From an uncultured Oscillospiraceae bacterium (lineage in GTDB: Bacteria; Bacillota; Clostridia; Oscillospirales; Acutalibacteraceae), in assembly GCA_900555705.1 (NCBI GenBank), contig USLV01000065.1, positions 1 to 6,885 on the forward strand: a stretch of 6,885 bases of DNA, written 5' to 3'. Shown here one piece after another: positions 1 through 6,720 of this stretch. The notes beneath the pieces were generated by a model. It was not told the origin of the DNA, searched no databases, and saw nothing but the letters and a program-made list of their open reading frames with translations. The stretch's first letter is position 1. Each line of letters opens with the position of its first letter. Position numbers and translations under genes: made by a program.

Positions 1-1188
1 GCCAAGATCGCTGAGATCATGGGCATGGAAGCCCCCAGCGGCGAAAAGCAGGTCGCGCACGTGCTGTGCAACGGCGGCGATGCCTCTGTGAAGAATTTCG
101 AGTATGTCGGTCTTCACGACTGCGTCGCCGCGACGAAGGTCGCCGGCGGCCCGACCGCGTGCTCCTTTGGCTGCATGGGCTTTGGCACCTGCGTTGCCGC
201 CTGCCAGTTCGACGCCATCCACATCAATGCACAGGGCGTCGCCGAGGTCGACAAGGAGAAGTGCACCAACTGCGGCGCCTGCCGCGAGGCCTGCCCCCGG
301 AAGCTGATCGTGGAGGTCCCCTATTCCAAGAAGGTGTTCGTCAACTGCTCCAACAAGGACAAGGGCCCCGCCGTTACCAAGGTCTGCGCCAACTCCTGCA
401 TCGGCTGCGGTCTGTGCCAGCGCACCTGTAAGTTCGACGCCATTCATGTGGTCAACAACGTGGCCGTCATCGACTATACCAAGTGCAAGGGCTGCACCAT
501 GTGCGCCAAGGCCTGCCCCCGCAACGCCATCGAGCCCATCCCCACTCCCGAGGAGAAGGAGAAGTTCAAGGCCGCGCAGACCGGCGGCCCGTCCGGTGGC
601 TGTATCCCGGCCAGCCTGATCGACACCGCGATTGACTATGACAACCTGATCGCGCTCGGCTGCATGATGGGCTCCGGCGGTTTGATCGTCATGGACGAGG
701 ACACCTGTATGGTGGATATCGCGAAGTTCTTCCTCGAGTTTACGGTGGATGAGTCCTGTGGCAAATGCACCCCCTGCCGCGTCGGCACCAAGCGTCTGCT
801 CGAGATGCTCGACAAGATCACCAGGGGGCAGGGCACTCTCCAGGATCTCGATGATATGGTCGAGCTCTGCAACTATATCAAGACCAATTCTCTCTGCGGA
901 CTGGGGCAGACGGCGCCGAACCCGGTGCTGTCCACACTCCATTTCTTCCGCGATGAGTATGTGGCGCACGTAGTGGACAAGACCTGTCCTGCGGGCGTCT
1001 GTAAGGCTATGCTGCACTATGAAATCGTTCCCGAGAAGTGCAAGGGCTGCTCCGCCTGCTCGCGTGTCTGCCCGGTCGGAGCGATCACCGGCGAGATCAA
1101 AAATCCGTTCCACATCGACACGGATAAGTGTATCAAGTGCGGCGCCTGTATGGAAAAATGTCGTTTCGACGCCATTGTGAAGAAATAA
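1..1188 (+). CDS. Chimeric RnfB / HydB (NuoF) C-terminal iron-sulfur protein, 5' partial
   Basis: The frame is open from base 1, and residues before the first Met (AKIAEIMG) already match RnfB, so the true start lies upstream. Numbering from Met at base 19, residues 1 to about 180 are the polyferredoxin part of a clostridial RnfB: CSFGC-x5-C-x3-C (Cys48/52/58/62), then CxxCxxCxxxC sets at 82-92, 127-137 and 156-166. From about residue 183 the protein becomes the end of a NuoF/HydB subunit: [15 protein letters not shown], then the 4Fe-4S motif SCGKCTPCR (Cys247/250/253 plus Cys293 in SLCGLG), CPAGVC, and a terminal 2x4Fe-4S ferredoxin (341-351, 371-381). Seven [4Fe-4S] clusters are predicted. 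The HydB thioredoxin-like and FMN/NADH domains are missing. Known family role: RnfB handles ferredoxin electrons at the membrane, and the HydB tail wires electrons to HydA. Inferred role: an electron conduit from an Rnf-type complex to the adjacent hydrogenase. A chimeric assembly is the alternative. Confidence 0.85.
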   Translation, partial: AKIAEIMGMEAPSGEKQVAHVLCNGGDASVKNFEYVGLHDCVAATKVAGGPTACSFGCMGFGTCVAACQFDAIHINAQGVAEVDKEKCTNCGACREACPRKLIVEVPYSKKVFVNCSNKDKGPAVTKVCANSCIGCGLCQRTCKFDAIHVVNNVAVIDYTKCKGCTMCAKACPRNAIEPIPTPEEKEKFKAAQTGGPSGGCIPASLIDTAIDYDNLIALGCMMGSGGLIVMDEDTCMVDIAKFFLEFTVDESCGKCTPCRVGTKRLLEMLDKITRGQGTLQDLDDMVELCNYIKTNSLCGLGQTAPNPVLSTLHFFRDEYVAHVVDKTCPAGVCKAMLHYEIVPEKCKGCSACSRVCPVGAITGEIKNPFHIDTDKCIKCGACMEKCRFDAIVKK

Positions 1189-1190
1189 GA

Positions 1191-1196
1191 AAGGAG
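1191..1196 (+). promoter_or_regulatory. Ribosome binding site fixing the hydA start
   Basis: AAGGAG lies 9 nt before ATG 1206, just after the upstream stop codon. It favours 1206 over the in-frame ATG at 1128, which overlaps the upstream gene by 61 bases and would add a 26-residue extension unlike the family. ATG 1212 is possible, but its 15-nt spacing is worse. Confidence 0.8.
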
Positions 1197-1205
1197 TGCG
1201 CTGAA

Positions 1206-2948
1206 ATGGAAATGGTCAATGTAACGGTCAATGGTATTGCGGTCAGCGTACCCAAGGGTTCGACGATTCTGGAAGCGGCCCGTGAGGCCGGCGTGGAGAT
1301 CCCCACGCTCTGCTTCATGAAGGATATCAACGAGATCGGCGCCTGCCGCATCTGTATGGTGGAAGCCACCGGCGCGAGAGGACTCGTAACGGCCTGTGTC
1401 TATCCGGTAGCGGAGGGGATGGAGATCCGCACCAATACCGAGAAGGTGCAGCGCGCGCGCAAGACGACTCTCGAACTGATGCTGTCCACCCACGAGAAAA
1501 AATGTCTTTCCTGTGTTCGCTCGACCAACTGTGAACTGCAAAAGCTCTGCCGCGATTACGGTGTGGAGGACAGCGGCCGCTTTGACGGCTTCCGTCCGAC
1601 TTATGAGCTGGACAACTCGACCCCTCATCTGATCCGCGATAACAACAAATGTATTCTCTGCCGCCGCTGTGTGGCTGCCTGCCAGCAGCAGTTCGTGTCG
1701 GTTATCGGCGCGAATGACCGCGGCATCGATACGCATATCGGCACCCCGTTTGAGAAAAAGCTCGCCGAGGTGCCCTGCATCTCCTGTGGTCAGTGTACTG
1801 TCGTCTGTCCGACCGGCGCGCTGGTGGAGAAGGACGACACCGATAAGGTCTGGGAGGCGCTGGCTGATCCGTCCAAGCACGTGGTTGTCCAGACCGCTCC
1901 CTCGATCCGTGCGACGCTCGGCGAGTGCTTTGGTATGCCGATCGGCACCAATGTGGAGGGCAAGATGGTCGCTGCGCTGCGCCGTCTGGGTTTTGACCGT
2001 GTGTTCGACACCGACTTCTCCGCCGATCTGACAATTGTCGAAGAGGCGGCCGAGCTGGTGCACCGGATGCAGAACGGCGGCACACTGCCGATGATCACCT
2101 CCTGTTCACCCGGCTGGGTTAAATTCGCGGAATATTATTATCCGGAGATGCTCGGTCACCTCTCGACCTGTAAGTCTCCGCAGCAGATGGCCGGCGCTGT
2201 ATTCAAGACCTATTATGCCCAGAAGATGGGAATCGACCCGGCGGATATCGTCAGCGTTTCCATCATGCCCTGCACCGCGAAAAAATTCGAGGTTGGGCGC
2301 GAGGATCAGAGCGCAGCCGGTGTCCCGGATGTGGATATCGCGCTGACTACCCGTGAGCTCAGCCGTATGATTGAGCGCGCGGGCATCCAGTTCACCCGAC
2401 TGCCGGACGAGGAGTTTGATGCACCTCTCGGTGATGATACCGGCGCTGCTGTGATCTTCGGCGCAACTGGTGGCGTCATGGAGGCGGCACTCCGAACCGC
2501 CAATGACTGGTTGACCGGTAAGGATAACACCGAAGTGGATTTCCACGCCGTTCGCGGTACGGCCGGTCTGAAAGAGGCGACGGTGGATATCTCCGGCGCA
2601 AAGGTCAAGGTAGCGGTCGCCAGCGGAGCCGCGGCGGCTAAAGTTGTGATGGATCGCATTAAATCCGGCGAGGCCGACTGGACCTTTGTCGAAATCATGG
2701 GTTGTCCGGGTGGCTGTGTTAATGGCGGCGGCCAGCCGATTCAGCCGATGTCGGTTCGCAGCACCGTTGATCTCAAGGCAGAGCGCGCCAAGGTACTGTA
2801 TGATCAGGATGCTTCGATGCCGCTGCGTAAATCGCATGAATCGCCGGTCATCAAGATGCTCTATGAAGAGTTCTTCACCGATGGTTTTGGTGGAGAGAAA
2901 GCGCATCATGCGCTTCACACCAGCTATATCCCACGCAGCAAATACTGA
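1206..2948 (+). CDS. hydA: [FeFe] hydrogenase catalytic subunit, HydA/HndD type
   Basis: Interconverts protons plus electrons and H2 at the H-cluster; expected to be cytoplasmic or attached to the membrane through a partner. The 580-residue product has, in order: an N-terminal [2Fe-2S] domain (Cys36, 47, 50, 64), a His-ligated [4Fe-4S] motif HxxxCxxCx5C (His96, Cys100, 103, 109), a 2x[4Fe-4S] ferredoxin (Cys149/152/155/159 and 191/194/197/201), and the H-cluster domain with TSCSPGW (298-304), MPCTAKK (355-360 region) and GCPGGCVNGGGQP (Cys500, Cys504). A small-subunit-like tail follows, ending in SYIPRSKY. Length and layout match NAD-linked multimeric HydA/HndD and lack the extra C-terminal [2Fe-2S] domain of longer homologues. 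The 17-nt gap to the upstream gene and the terminator behind it show that it is the last gene of the operon. Serine in the first motif, where many enzymes have a second Cys, is noted separately. Confidence 0.96.
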   Translation: MEMVNVTVNGIAVSVPKGSTILEAAREAGVEIPTLCFMKDINEIGACRICMVEATGARGLVTACVYPVAEGMEIRTNTEKVQRARKTTLELMLSTHEKKCLSCVRSTNCELQKLCRDYGVEDSGRFDGFRPTYELDNSTPHLIRDNNKCILCRRCVAACQQQFVSVIGANDRGIDTHIGTPFEKKLAEVPCISCGQCTVVCPTGALVEKDDTDKVWEALADPSKHVVVQTAPSIRATLGECFGMPIGTNVEGKMVAALRRLGFDRVFDTDFSADLTIVEEAAELVHRMQNGGTLPMITSCSPGWVKFAEYYYPEMLGHLSTCKSPQQMAGAVFKTYYAQKMGIDPADIVSVSIMPCTAKKFEVGREDQSAAGVPDVDIALTTRELSRMIERAGIQFTRLPDEEFDAPLGDDTGAAVIFGATGGVMEAALRTANDWLTGKDNTEVDFHAVRGTAGLKEATVDISGAKVKVAVASGAAAAKVVMDRIKSGEADWTFVEIMGCPGGCVNGGGQPIQPMSVRSTVDLKAERAKVLYDQDASMPLRKSHESPVIKMLYEEFFTDGFGGEKAHHALHTSYIPRSKY

Positions 2949-2965
2949 TTGGTTTGATGTGTCAG

Positions 2966-3002
2966 AAAACCTCCGGAAGGACATAGTCTTCCGGAGGTTT
3001 TT
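2966..3002 (+). terminator. Rho-independent terminator of the hydrogenase operon
   Basis: Perfect 14-bp inverted repeat: AAAACCTCCGGAAG (2966-2979) pairs with 2988-3001 around an 8-nt loop. The stem runs into a five-T stretch (2998-3002). It starts 17 nt after the hydA stop. The A run on the other side could allow weak action in reverse, but no gene enters from that direction. Confidence 0.93.
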
Positions 3003-3221
3003 CGCATTCAGTGTGGATTCCTGGAAACCGGTCAGCAGAATTATATTATTTAATAATCAATTATTATTACAGATATGATAATATAATGGACGAATAAAAT
3101 TTTCACATTCTATAACCGGTTATTACTGAAGGAATAGACGAAAATTTTAACAAAATGGAAAGGGAAATACAGGCAAACATACCAATTATCAGAAAAGGAA
3201 CCCAGATTATGGAAAATTCGC
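3003..3221. other. AT-rich intergenic spacer
   Basis: About 220 bases without a credible gene, sharply richer in A/T than the flanking genes. It holds an AT inverted repeat (TAATAAT 3051-3057 and ATTATTA 3060-3066), an isolated TATAAT at 3082-3087 with no good -35 box, and a 12-bp palindrome listed separately. The reading frame that opens at 3155 runs straight through the promoter at 3222-3250 and has no family resemblance, so it is not called. Confidence 0.6.
3112..3123. repeat. 12-bp perfect palindrome, possible operator
   Basis: ATAACCGGTTAT is its own reverse complement and lies in AT-rich non-coding DNA about 100 bases upstream of the promoter at 3222. A dimeric regulator site is possible. 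It matches no operator I recognise, and a single copy of this length may be chance. Confidence 0.3.
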
Positions 3222-3250
3222 TGGACAAACCTATCTGCACATGCTATAAT
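3222..3250 (+). promoter_or_regulatory. Sigma-A type promoter for the 75-residue gene
   Basis: TGGACA (3222-3227, five of six consensus bases) is followed by a 17-bp spacer and TATAAT (3245-3250). TG at 3242-3243 forms an extended -10 element. Transcription should start near 3257, giving a leader of about 115 nt before the ATG at 3373. Confidence 0.8.
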
Positions 3251-3256
3251 ATCAGA

Positions 3257-3372
3257 CAGAAAATAGTGAACAAAATGTTCGCGTGTACGAAATTAATTTG
3301 CCAGATGAGTAAATTATTCCGTCTAAGAATGTTGAGCGTTCATTTTGTTGGTGTGGAAAGGACGTGTGAGAT
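3257..3372 (+). promoter_or_regulatory. Long 5' leader with a possible stem
   Basis: The leader contains AACAAAATG (3269-3277) and its exact complement CATTTTGTT (3341-3349). A further CGC/GCG pairing (3280-3282 with 3336-3338) lies inside across a TT/TT internal loop. The 3' arm ends six bases before the ribosome binding site (3355-3362). A short hairpin GAACA-aaa-TGTTC (3268-3280) would compete with it. No riboswitch class is recognised, and the arms are AT-rich, so this may be chance. Confidence 0.3.
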
Positions 3373-3600
3373 ATGGATGAAAGGCAGGCCATATTGGCGC
3401 TCTTGCAGGATCCGACTCTACAGTTGAGTTACGCGGAGATCTGGCAGATGATGGATGAGGAGCTCGGAAAGCCAATCGAGGAAGTGGATCTTGAATTTGT
3501 GCAGGACTGCATCGAAGCGCTGCTTGAGAAGCGTGAGCGTGCCGGGTATAGCAATCGAGTGCCGGATACAGTCAAAATGCCTGTGGCGTTCCTGCGTTAG
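3373..3600 (+). CDS. Small acidic protein of unknown function
   Basis: A 75-residue product that I do not recognise. It is rich in Glu, Asp and Leu, with a likely helical pattern through residues 1-55 (MDERQAILALLQDP, then EEVDLEFVQDCIEALLEK) and a more polar tail ending PVAFLR. It has one Cys and no signal peptide or membrane segment. The gene is supported by an extended -10 promoter, an AAAGGA ribosome binding site (3357-3362) 10 nt before the ATG, and a terminator 33 bases after the stop. It is a single-gene unit between the hydrogenase operon and the convergent ireB unit. The helical acidic character would suit a small protein-binding regulator, but that is a guess. Because the promoter, ribosome binding site and terminator all agree, a real gene is more likely than a chance frame. 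Confidence 0.65.
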   Translation: MDERQAILALLQDPTLQLSYAEIWQMMDEELGKPIEEVDLEFVQDCIEALLEKRERAGYSNRVPDTVKMPVAFLR

Positions 3601-3632
3601 CTTTTTATGTGACAGATGTTAATAGATATAAA

Positions 3633-3670
3633 AAATCAGCCTGCGGGAACAATTTCCCGCAGGCTGATTT
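3633..3670. terminator. Shared bidirectional terminator between convergent genes
   Basis: Perfect 17-bp inverted repeat: 3633-3649 (AAATCAGCCTGCGGGAA) pairs with 3654-3670 around a CAAT loop. Six A's at 3630-3635 become a U run for minus-strand transcripts, so it mainly ends the ireB unit, whose last stop is 10 bases away. Read rightward it has only TTT after the stem but should still stop the 75-residue gene. Confidence 0.92.
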
Positions 3671-3680
3671 GCTGTTTGAA

Positions 3681-3968
3681 TCAGGCTTTGCTGGCACGCT
3701 CCAGCCAAATAGAGCCAATATCCATTGCATTATAAAGCCCATTTTTCTCGCTTTTCTTCAGAATACGATCCTTCATACGAAGTTCGGCATCGGTGGACAG
3801 AAGCTGCACCTGCACTTTGTCCGCCACAGTCATGTCCTTGACAGTCTTGGTGGACAGAATTTGCATCATAATGACGCAGTCCCCGGACATATCACCATAA
3901 TAGAGCGTATTGCCGCTGCGGACAAGGGGCTTTCCCTTATAGGTGAGAATCTTCTCTTTTTCTGCCAT
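3681..3968 (-). CDS. Hypothetical protein cotranscribed with ireB
   Basis: A 95-residue soluble protein with no recognised domain. The first half (KILTYKGKPLVRSGNTLYYG, then VIMMQIL) looks beta-rich with short alternating strands. The second half (VADKVQVQLLSTD, then SEKNGLYNAMDIGSIWLERA) mixes charged and hydrophobic residues. There is one Cys and no signal or membrane segment. I have an impression of similar short proteins in clostridial genomes but cannot name a family. An AGGAGG site (3976-3981) overlaps the ireB stop and sits 7 nt before the ATG, so the gene is in the same transcript with a 12-base gap and probably translationally coupled. It occupies the place where ruvX often follows ireB in Bacilli, but it does not resemble RuvX or the DUF1292 protein YrzB. 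Confidence 0.82.
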   Translation of the reverse strand: MAEKEKILTYKGKPLVRSGNTLYYGDMSGDCVIMMQILSTKTVKDMTVADKVQVQLLSTDAELRMKDRILKKSEKNGLYNAMDIGSIWLERASKA

Positions 3969-3980
3969 TGGTTCTCCTCC

Positions 3981-4226
3981 TCAGTTGTTCAAATAGGAGC
4001 GGACCAGCGCGCGAAGCAGCTCATCACGGTCCAGCTTACGGATCAGTGTCCGGGCATTGTTGTGAGTGGTGATATAAGTGGGATCCTCCGAAAGAATATA
4101 ACCAACCAGCTGATTGATCGGATTGTATCCCTTCTCCTGCAGAGCATCGTATACGGTTGTCAGCACCTGTTTCATTTTCGTCTCTTTATCGTCATTGATC
4201 GAAAATGTCATCGTTCTATCCTGCAT
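3981..4226 (-). CDS. ireB: IreB family (UPF0297/DUF965) regulatory phosphoprotein
   Basis: The 81-residue product matches the UPF0297 family across its length: [19 protein letters not shown] (about residues 26-44), [15 protein letters not shown], then [13 protein letters not shown] near the end. Family members are 80-90 residues. In Enterococcus faecalis the homologue is phosphorylated near its N terminus by the Ser/Thr kinase IreK and modulates cephalosporin tolerance; elsewhere its role is unclear. Thr5 and Thr7 here lie where the known phosphothreonines cluster, but their use is inferred. A GGAGGG site (4234-4239) lies 7 nt before the ATG. The gene has its own promoter just downstream of pheT and is followed by the 95-residue hypothetical gene. 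The cytoplasmic small-regulator call is secure; the partner kinase is not in the window. Confidence 0.93.
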   Translation of the reverse strand: MQDRTMTFSINDDKETKMKQVLTTVYDALQEKGYNPINQLVGYILSEDPTYITTHNNARTLIRKLDRDELLRALVRSYLNN

Positions 4227-4276
4227 GGCAAGACCCTCCCATCACATCAAGCTCTCCCACTATCGGAATATTATCT

Positions 4277-4305
4277 ATTATACCGGATTATTTTGAACTT
4301 TGCAA
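4277..4305 (-). promoter_or_regulatory. Sigma-A type promoter for ireB
   Basis: On the minus strand, TTGCAA (4300-4305) and TATAAT (4277-4282) are separated by exactly 17 bases. The -35 box starts 3 bases past the pheT stop. No terminator hairpin is visible between pheT and this promoter, so some pheST transcript may also read into ireB. Confidence 0.8.
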
Positions 4306-4308
4306 GTC

Positions 4309-6699
4309 TCAAGAACGAAGAATACAGTCTTTTTCCTGGAGTTTTTGACATATTTTCTTCAAAACGGGATCGATCTGCTCGTCTGTAAGGGTAGAATCCG
4401 GCGAGCGGAAGAGCAGACTGAACGCCACACTCTTTTTGCCCTCCGCGATCTGCGTGCCGCGATAGACGTCAAACAGCTCCACCTTTTCGAGATACCGTCC
4501 ACCTGCTGCACGGATGACCGCCTCCATCTCACCGACCGGCATCTCGTCATCACAGAGCAGCGCGAGGTCGCGCTCCACAGCGGGGAAACGGGGGAGCGGC
4601 CGATAGATGCGACGGATTACCGCGGCCTGATAGAGCGGCTCGAGCAGCAGCTCCGCAACATAGACACGGGTGGACAGCGCATATCCCTCCGCCACATCGG
4701 GATGCACCTCGCCGAGCACACCGATCTTTTCGCCATTCAGCATGACCGCCGCCTGACGTCCGGGATGCAGGAAGGGGTCGTCCGAGACAGCAAATGTAAC
4801 CGCCAACCCGTTTTCACGGTAGATGGTTTCGGCAATACCTTTCAGTGTGAAGAAATCCTCTCCCTCGCCGTAGAGGCCGAGCGCGAGCGCAGGCACTTCC
4901 TCCGGCTGCTCACGGATCGGCAGCGCCTTCGGCCGAAACAGCTTACTCAACTCGAAATAGCGGATCGCCTGATTTTTGCGGTTCCAGTTGGTGGACAGCA
5001 CGGTCAACATGCTGGTGAAGAGCTGGGTACGGAGGGTGGAATATTCCTCACCGAGCGGATTCAGCAGAGAGACAACCTGCCGCCGGGGATCCTCCGGTGA
5101 CAGCAGCAGACTGTCAACCGCTTTGCCGCTGATAAAGGAATAGGTCGTGATTTCGCGGAGTCCCTGTGCCGTCAGCAATGCCTTGATCTGGTCGTTTTTC
5201 AGGCGCTCCGGTGTCCGTCTGCCGCGCACGACCTGTCCAACCATCGGGGTGCCGACAATGTGGTCATAGCCGTAAATGCGCATGACCTCCTCGGCGAGAT
5301 CGGCGCGCCCCTCAACATCGTCACGGAAAGAGGGAACATGGCAGGTGAGGGTACGATCGTTCAGCTCGGTGTGGATGCAGAGGCTGTTGAGAATCTCGGC
5401 CATCGTCTCGGCCGGGATATCCAGCCCCAGCAGCGCGTTGATACTGTCGGCAGTCACCGTCAGCACTCGTTCCTCCGGCAGCTGCTCGTGAAGATCAATC
5501 CGGCCGTCGATGATATCGCCCGCATTCAAATCGGCGATCAGCTGCAACGCCCGTTCCATGGCATATTCCACATTGCGGATGTCAACGCCCTTCTCGAAAC
5601 GGGCACTTGACTCGGTGCGCATACCGAGAGCGCGGGCTGTCCGGCGGACGCTATCCCGACGGAACTTGGCCGCCTCGAGGAAGAGATCAGTGGTTTGCTC
5701 AGTGATCTCGCTCTCGAGCCCACCCATGATACCGGCAAGGCAGGAGGGAGTCGTCTCGTCGCCGATCACCAGCATATCGCCGGTGAGTCGATGCGGCTTG
5801 CCGTCCAGCGTAGTCATCGTCTCGCCCTCTGCCGCGCGCCGCACGATGATATGCTGTCCCTTGACCATGTTCAGATCAAAGGCATGCATCGGCTGGCCAG
5901 TCTCGAGCATGACGAAGTTCGTGATATCGACGATGTTGTTGATCGGCCGCATACCGGCTGCCCGAATGCAGCGTTGCATCCAGTCCGGGGAGGGCGCAAT
6001 GCGCAGATTTTTGACCACGCGGCCGTAATAGCGCGGGCAGAGCTCGAAATCGCGCACCTCAACCTGGATGTGCTCGCTGATGTCGCCGCCGACAGTCGGA
6101 TAGGCCGGAACCGGCGGATGGAATTCCTGTTTGAGCACGACCGCCGCCTCGCGGGCAACGCCGAGCACACTCTGGCAGTCAGGACGATTGGCGGTAATTT
6201 TGAAATCAATGATGACGTCGTTGAGATGCAGCACCTCACGCATATCGGTGCCGGGCGCATACTCGCCCTGCAAAATCAGGATACCGTTTACCTCCGCGCC
6301 GGGATAGTCGCTCTCCTTGAGGCAGAGCTCCTCACCGGAGCAGAGCATGCCGTTGGAGGGCACACCGCGCAGCTTGCCCTTCTTGATGTGCATGCCGTTC
6401 GGTAAATGGGAATCGTGCAGTGCCGCCGGAACCAGCGCTCCTTCGAACACATTTGTCGCACCGGTTACGATTTGCACCGGTTCATTCGCGCCGACATCCA
6501 TCTGACAGATCTGAAGCCGATCAGCGTCCGGATGTTTTTCAAGCTTCAGGATGCGCGCCGCCACCACATTGTCCATGGTTGCGGAGAGATCCTCAATGCT
6601 CTCCACTTCAAATCCCGCCATCACCATACGGTCACAGAGTTCCTGTACCGGAACCTGGATATCCACATAATATTTCAGCCAGCTGAGTGAAATTTTCAT
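4309..6699 (-). CDS. pheT: Phenylalanine-tRNA ligase beta subunit
   Basis: With PheS it forms the cytoplasmic alpha2-beta2 enzyme that charges tRNA-Phe; the beta chain supplies tRNA binding and editing of mischarged Tyr-tRNA. The 796 residues are the usual full length for the bacterial long form. Visible in order: the N-terminal MKISLSWLK signature; an EMAP/OB-fold tRNA-binding domain with HPDADRLQIC (56-65); the B3/B4 editing domain (about 217-400) with INNIVDITNFVMLETGQP (253-270), MHAFD and GIMGG (323-327); the B5 domain from about 410 through PSFRDDV and DLAEEVMRIYGYD (456-479); the catalytic-like core; and a ferredoxin-fold anticodon-binding domain (699-796) starting YRPLPRFPAVERDLA. The AAAGGGG site (6711-6717) lies 11 nt before the ATG, and the gene follows pheS by 21 bases. 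Nothing suggests damage. No T-box or leader is visible because pheS is cut by the window edge. Confidence 0.98.
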   Translation of the reverse strand: MKISLSWLKYYVDIQVPVQELCDRMVMAGFEVESIEDLSATMDNVVAARILKLEKHPDADRLQICQMDVGANEPVQIVTGATNVFEGALVPAALHDSHLPNGMHIKKGKLRGVPSNGMLCSGEELCLKESDYPGAEVNGILILQGEYAPGTDMREVLHLNDVIIDFKITANRPDCQSVLGVAREAAVVLKQEFHPPVPAYPTVGGDISEHIQVEVRDFELCPRYYGRVVKNLRIAPSPDWMQRCIRAAGMRPINNIVDITNFVMLETGQPMHAFDLNMVKGQHIIVRRAAEGETMTTLDGKPHRLTGDMLVIGDETTPSCLAGIMGGLESEITEQTTDLFLEAAKFRRDSVRRTARALGMRTESSARFEKGVDIRNVEYAMERALQLIADLNAGDIIDGRIDLHEQLPEERVLTVTADSINALLGLDIPAETMAEILNSLCIHTELNDRTLTCHVPSFRDDVEGRADLAEEVMRIYGYDHIVGTPMVGQVVRGRRTPERLKNDQIKALLTAQGLREITTYSFISGKAVDSLLLSPEDPRRQVVSLLNPLGEEYSTLRTQLFTSMLTVLSTNWNRKNQAIRYFELSKLFRPKALPIREQPEEVPALALGLYGEGEDFFTLKGIAETIYRENGLAVTFAVSDDPFLHPGRQAAVMLNGEKIGVLGEVHPDVAEGYALSTRVYVAELLLEPLYQAAVIRRIYRPLPRFPAVERDLALLCDDEMPVGEMEAVIRAAGGRYLEKVELFDVYRGTQIAEGKKSVAFSLLFRSPDSTLTDEQIDPVLKKICQKLQEKDCILRS

Positions 6700-6720
6700 T
6701 GTCAGTCAAACCCCTTTCGC

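Noticed and set aside
1128..1205. Upstream extension of hydA to ATG 1128
   Set aside because: It would overlap the end of the fusion gene, has no ribosome binding site, and adds residues outside the family. AAGGAG at 1191 supports ATG 1206.
1017..2063. 348-residue minus-strand frame opposite the fusion gene end and hydA
   Set aside because: It lies antisense to clearly recognised hydA domains, its composition is that of a codon-bias shadow (many His, Arg, Ala), and it has no family resemblance.
2106..2984. 292-residue minus-strand frame opposite hydA
   Set aside because: It is a shadow of the H-cluster domain and its start lies inside the hydA terminator hairpin.
3082..3087. TATAAT as a second promoter in the spacer
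   Set aside because: There is no acceptable -35 box 16-18 bases upstream, and such hexamers are expected by chance in this AT-rich stretch.
3147..3153. TTAACAA resembling half of a Rex (redox repressor) operator
   Set aside because: The required inverted left half (TTGTTAA or TTGTGA) is absent at the expected spacing, so a half-site in AT-rich DNA is not evidence.
3155..3427. 90-residue plus-strand frame in the spacer
   Set aside because: It spans the sigma-A promoter at 3222-3250 and overlaps the better supported 75-residue gene. Its composition is non-protein-like and no homology is seen.
3609..4388. 259-residue plus-strand frame
   Set aside because: It is antisense to ireB and its partner, and runs through the shared terminator and the ireB promoter.
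5695..6405. 236-residue plus-strand frame, and similar frames at 4300-5100 and 5510-6028
   Set aside because: They are shadows of pheT, whose domains are intact across the whole stretch.
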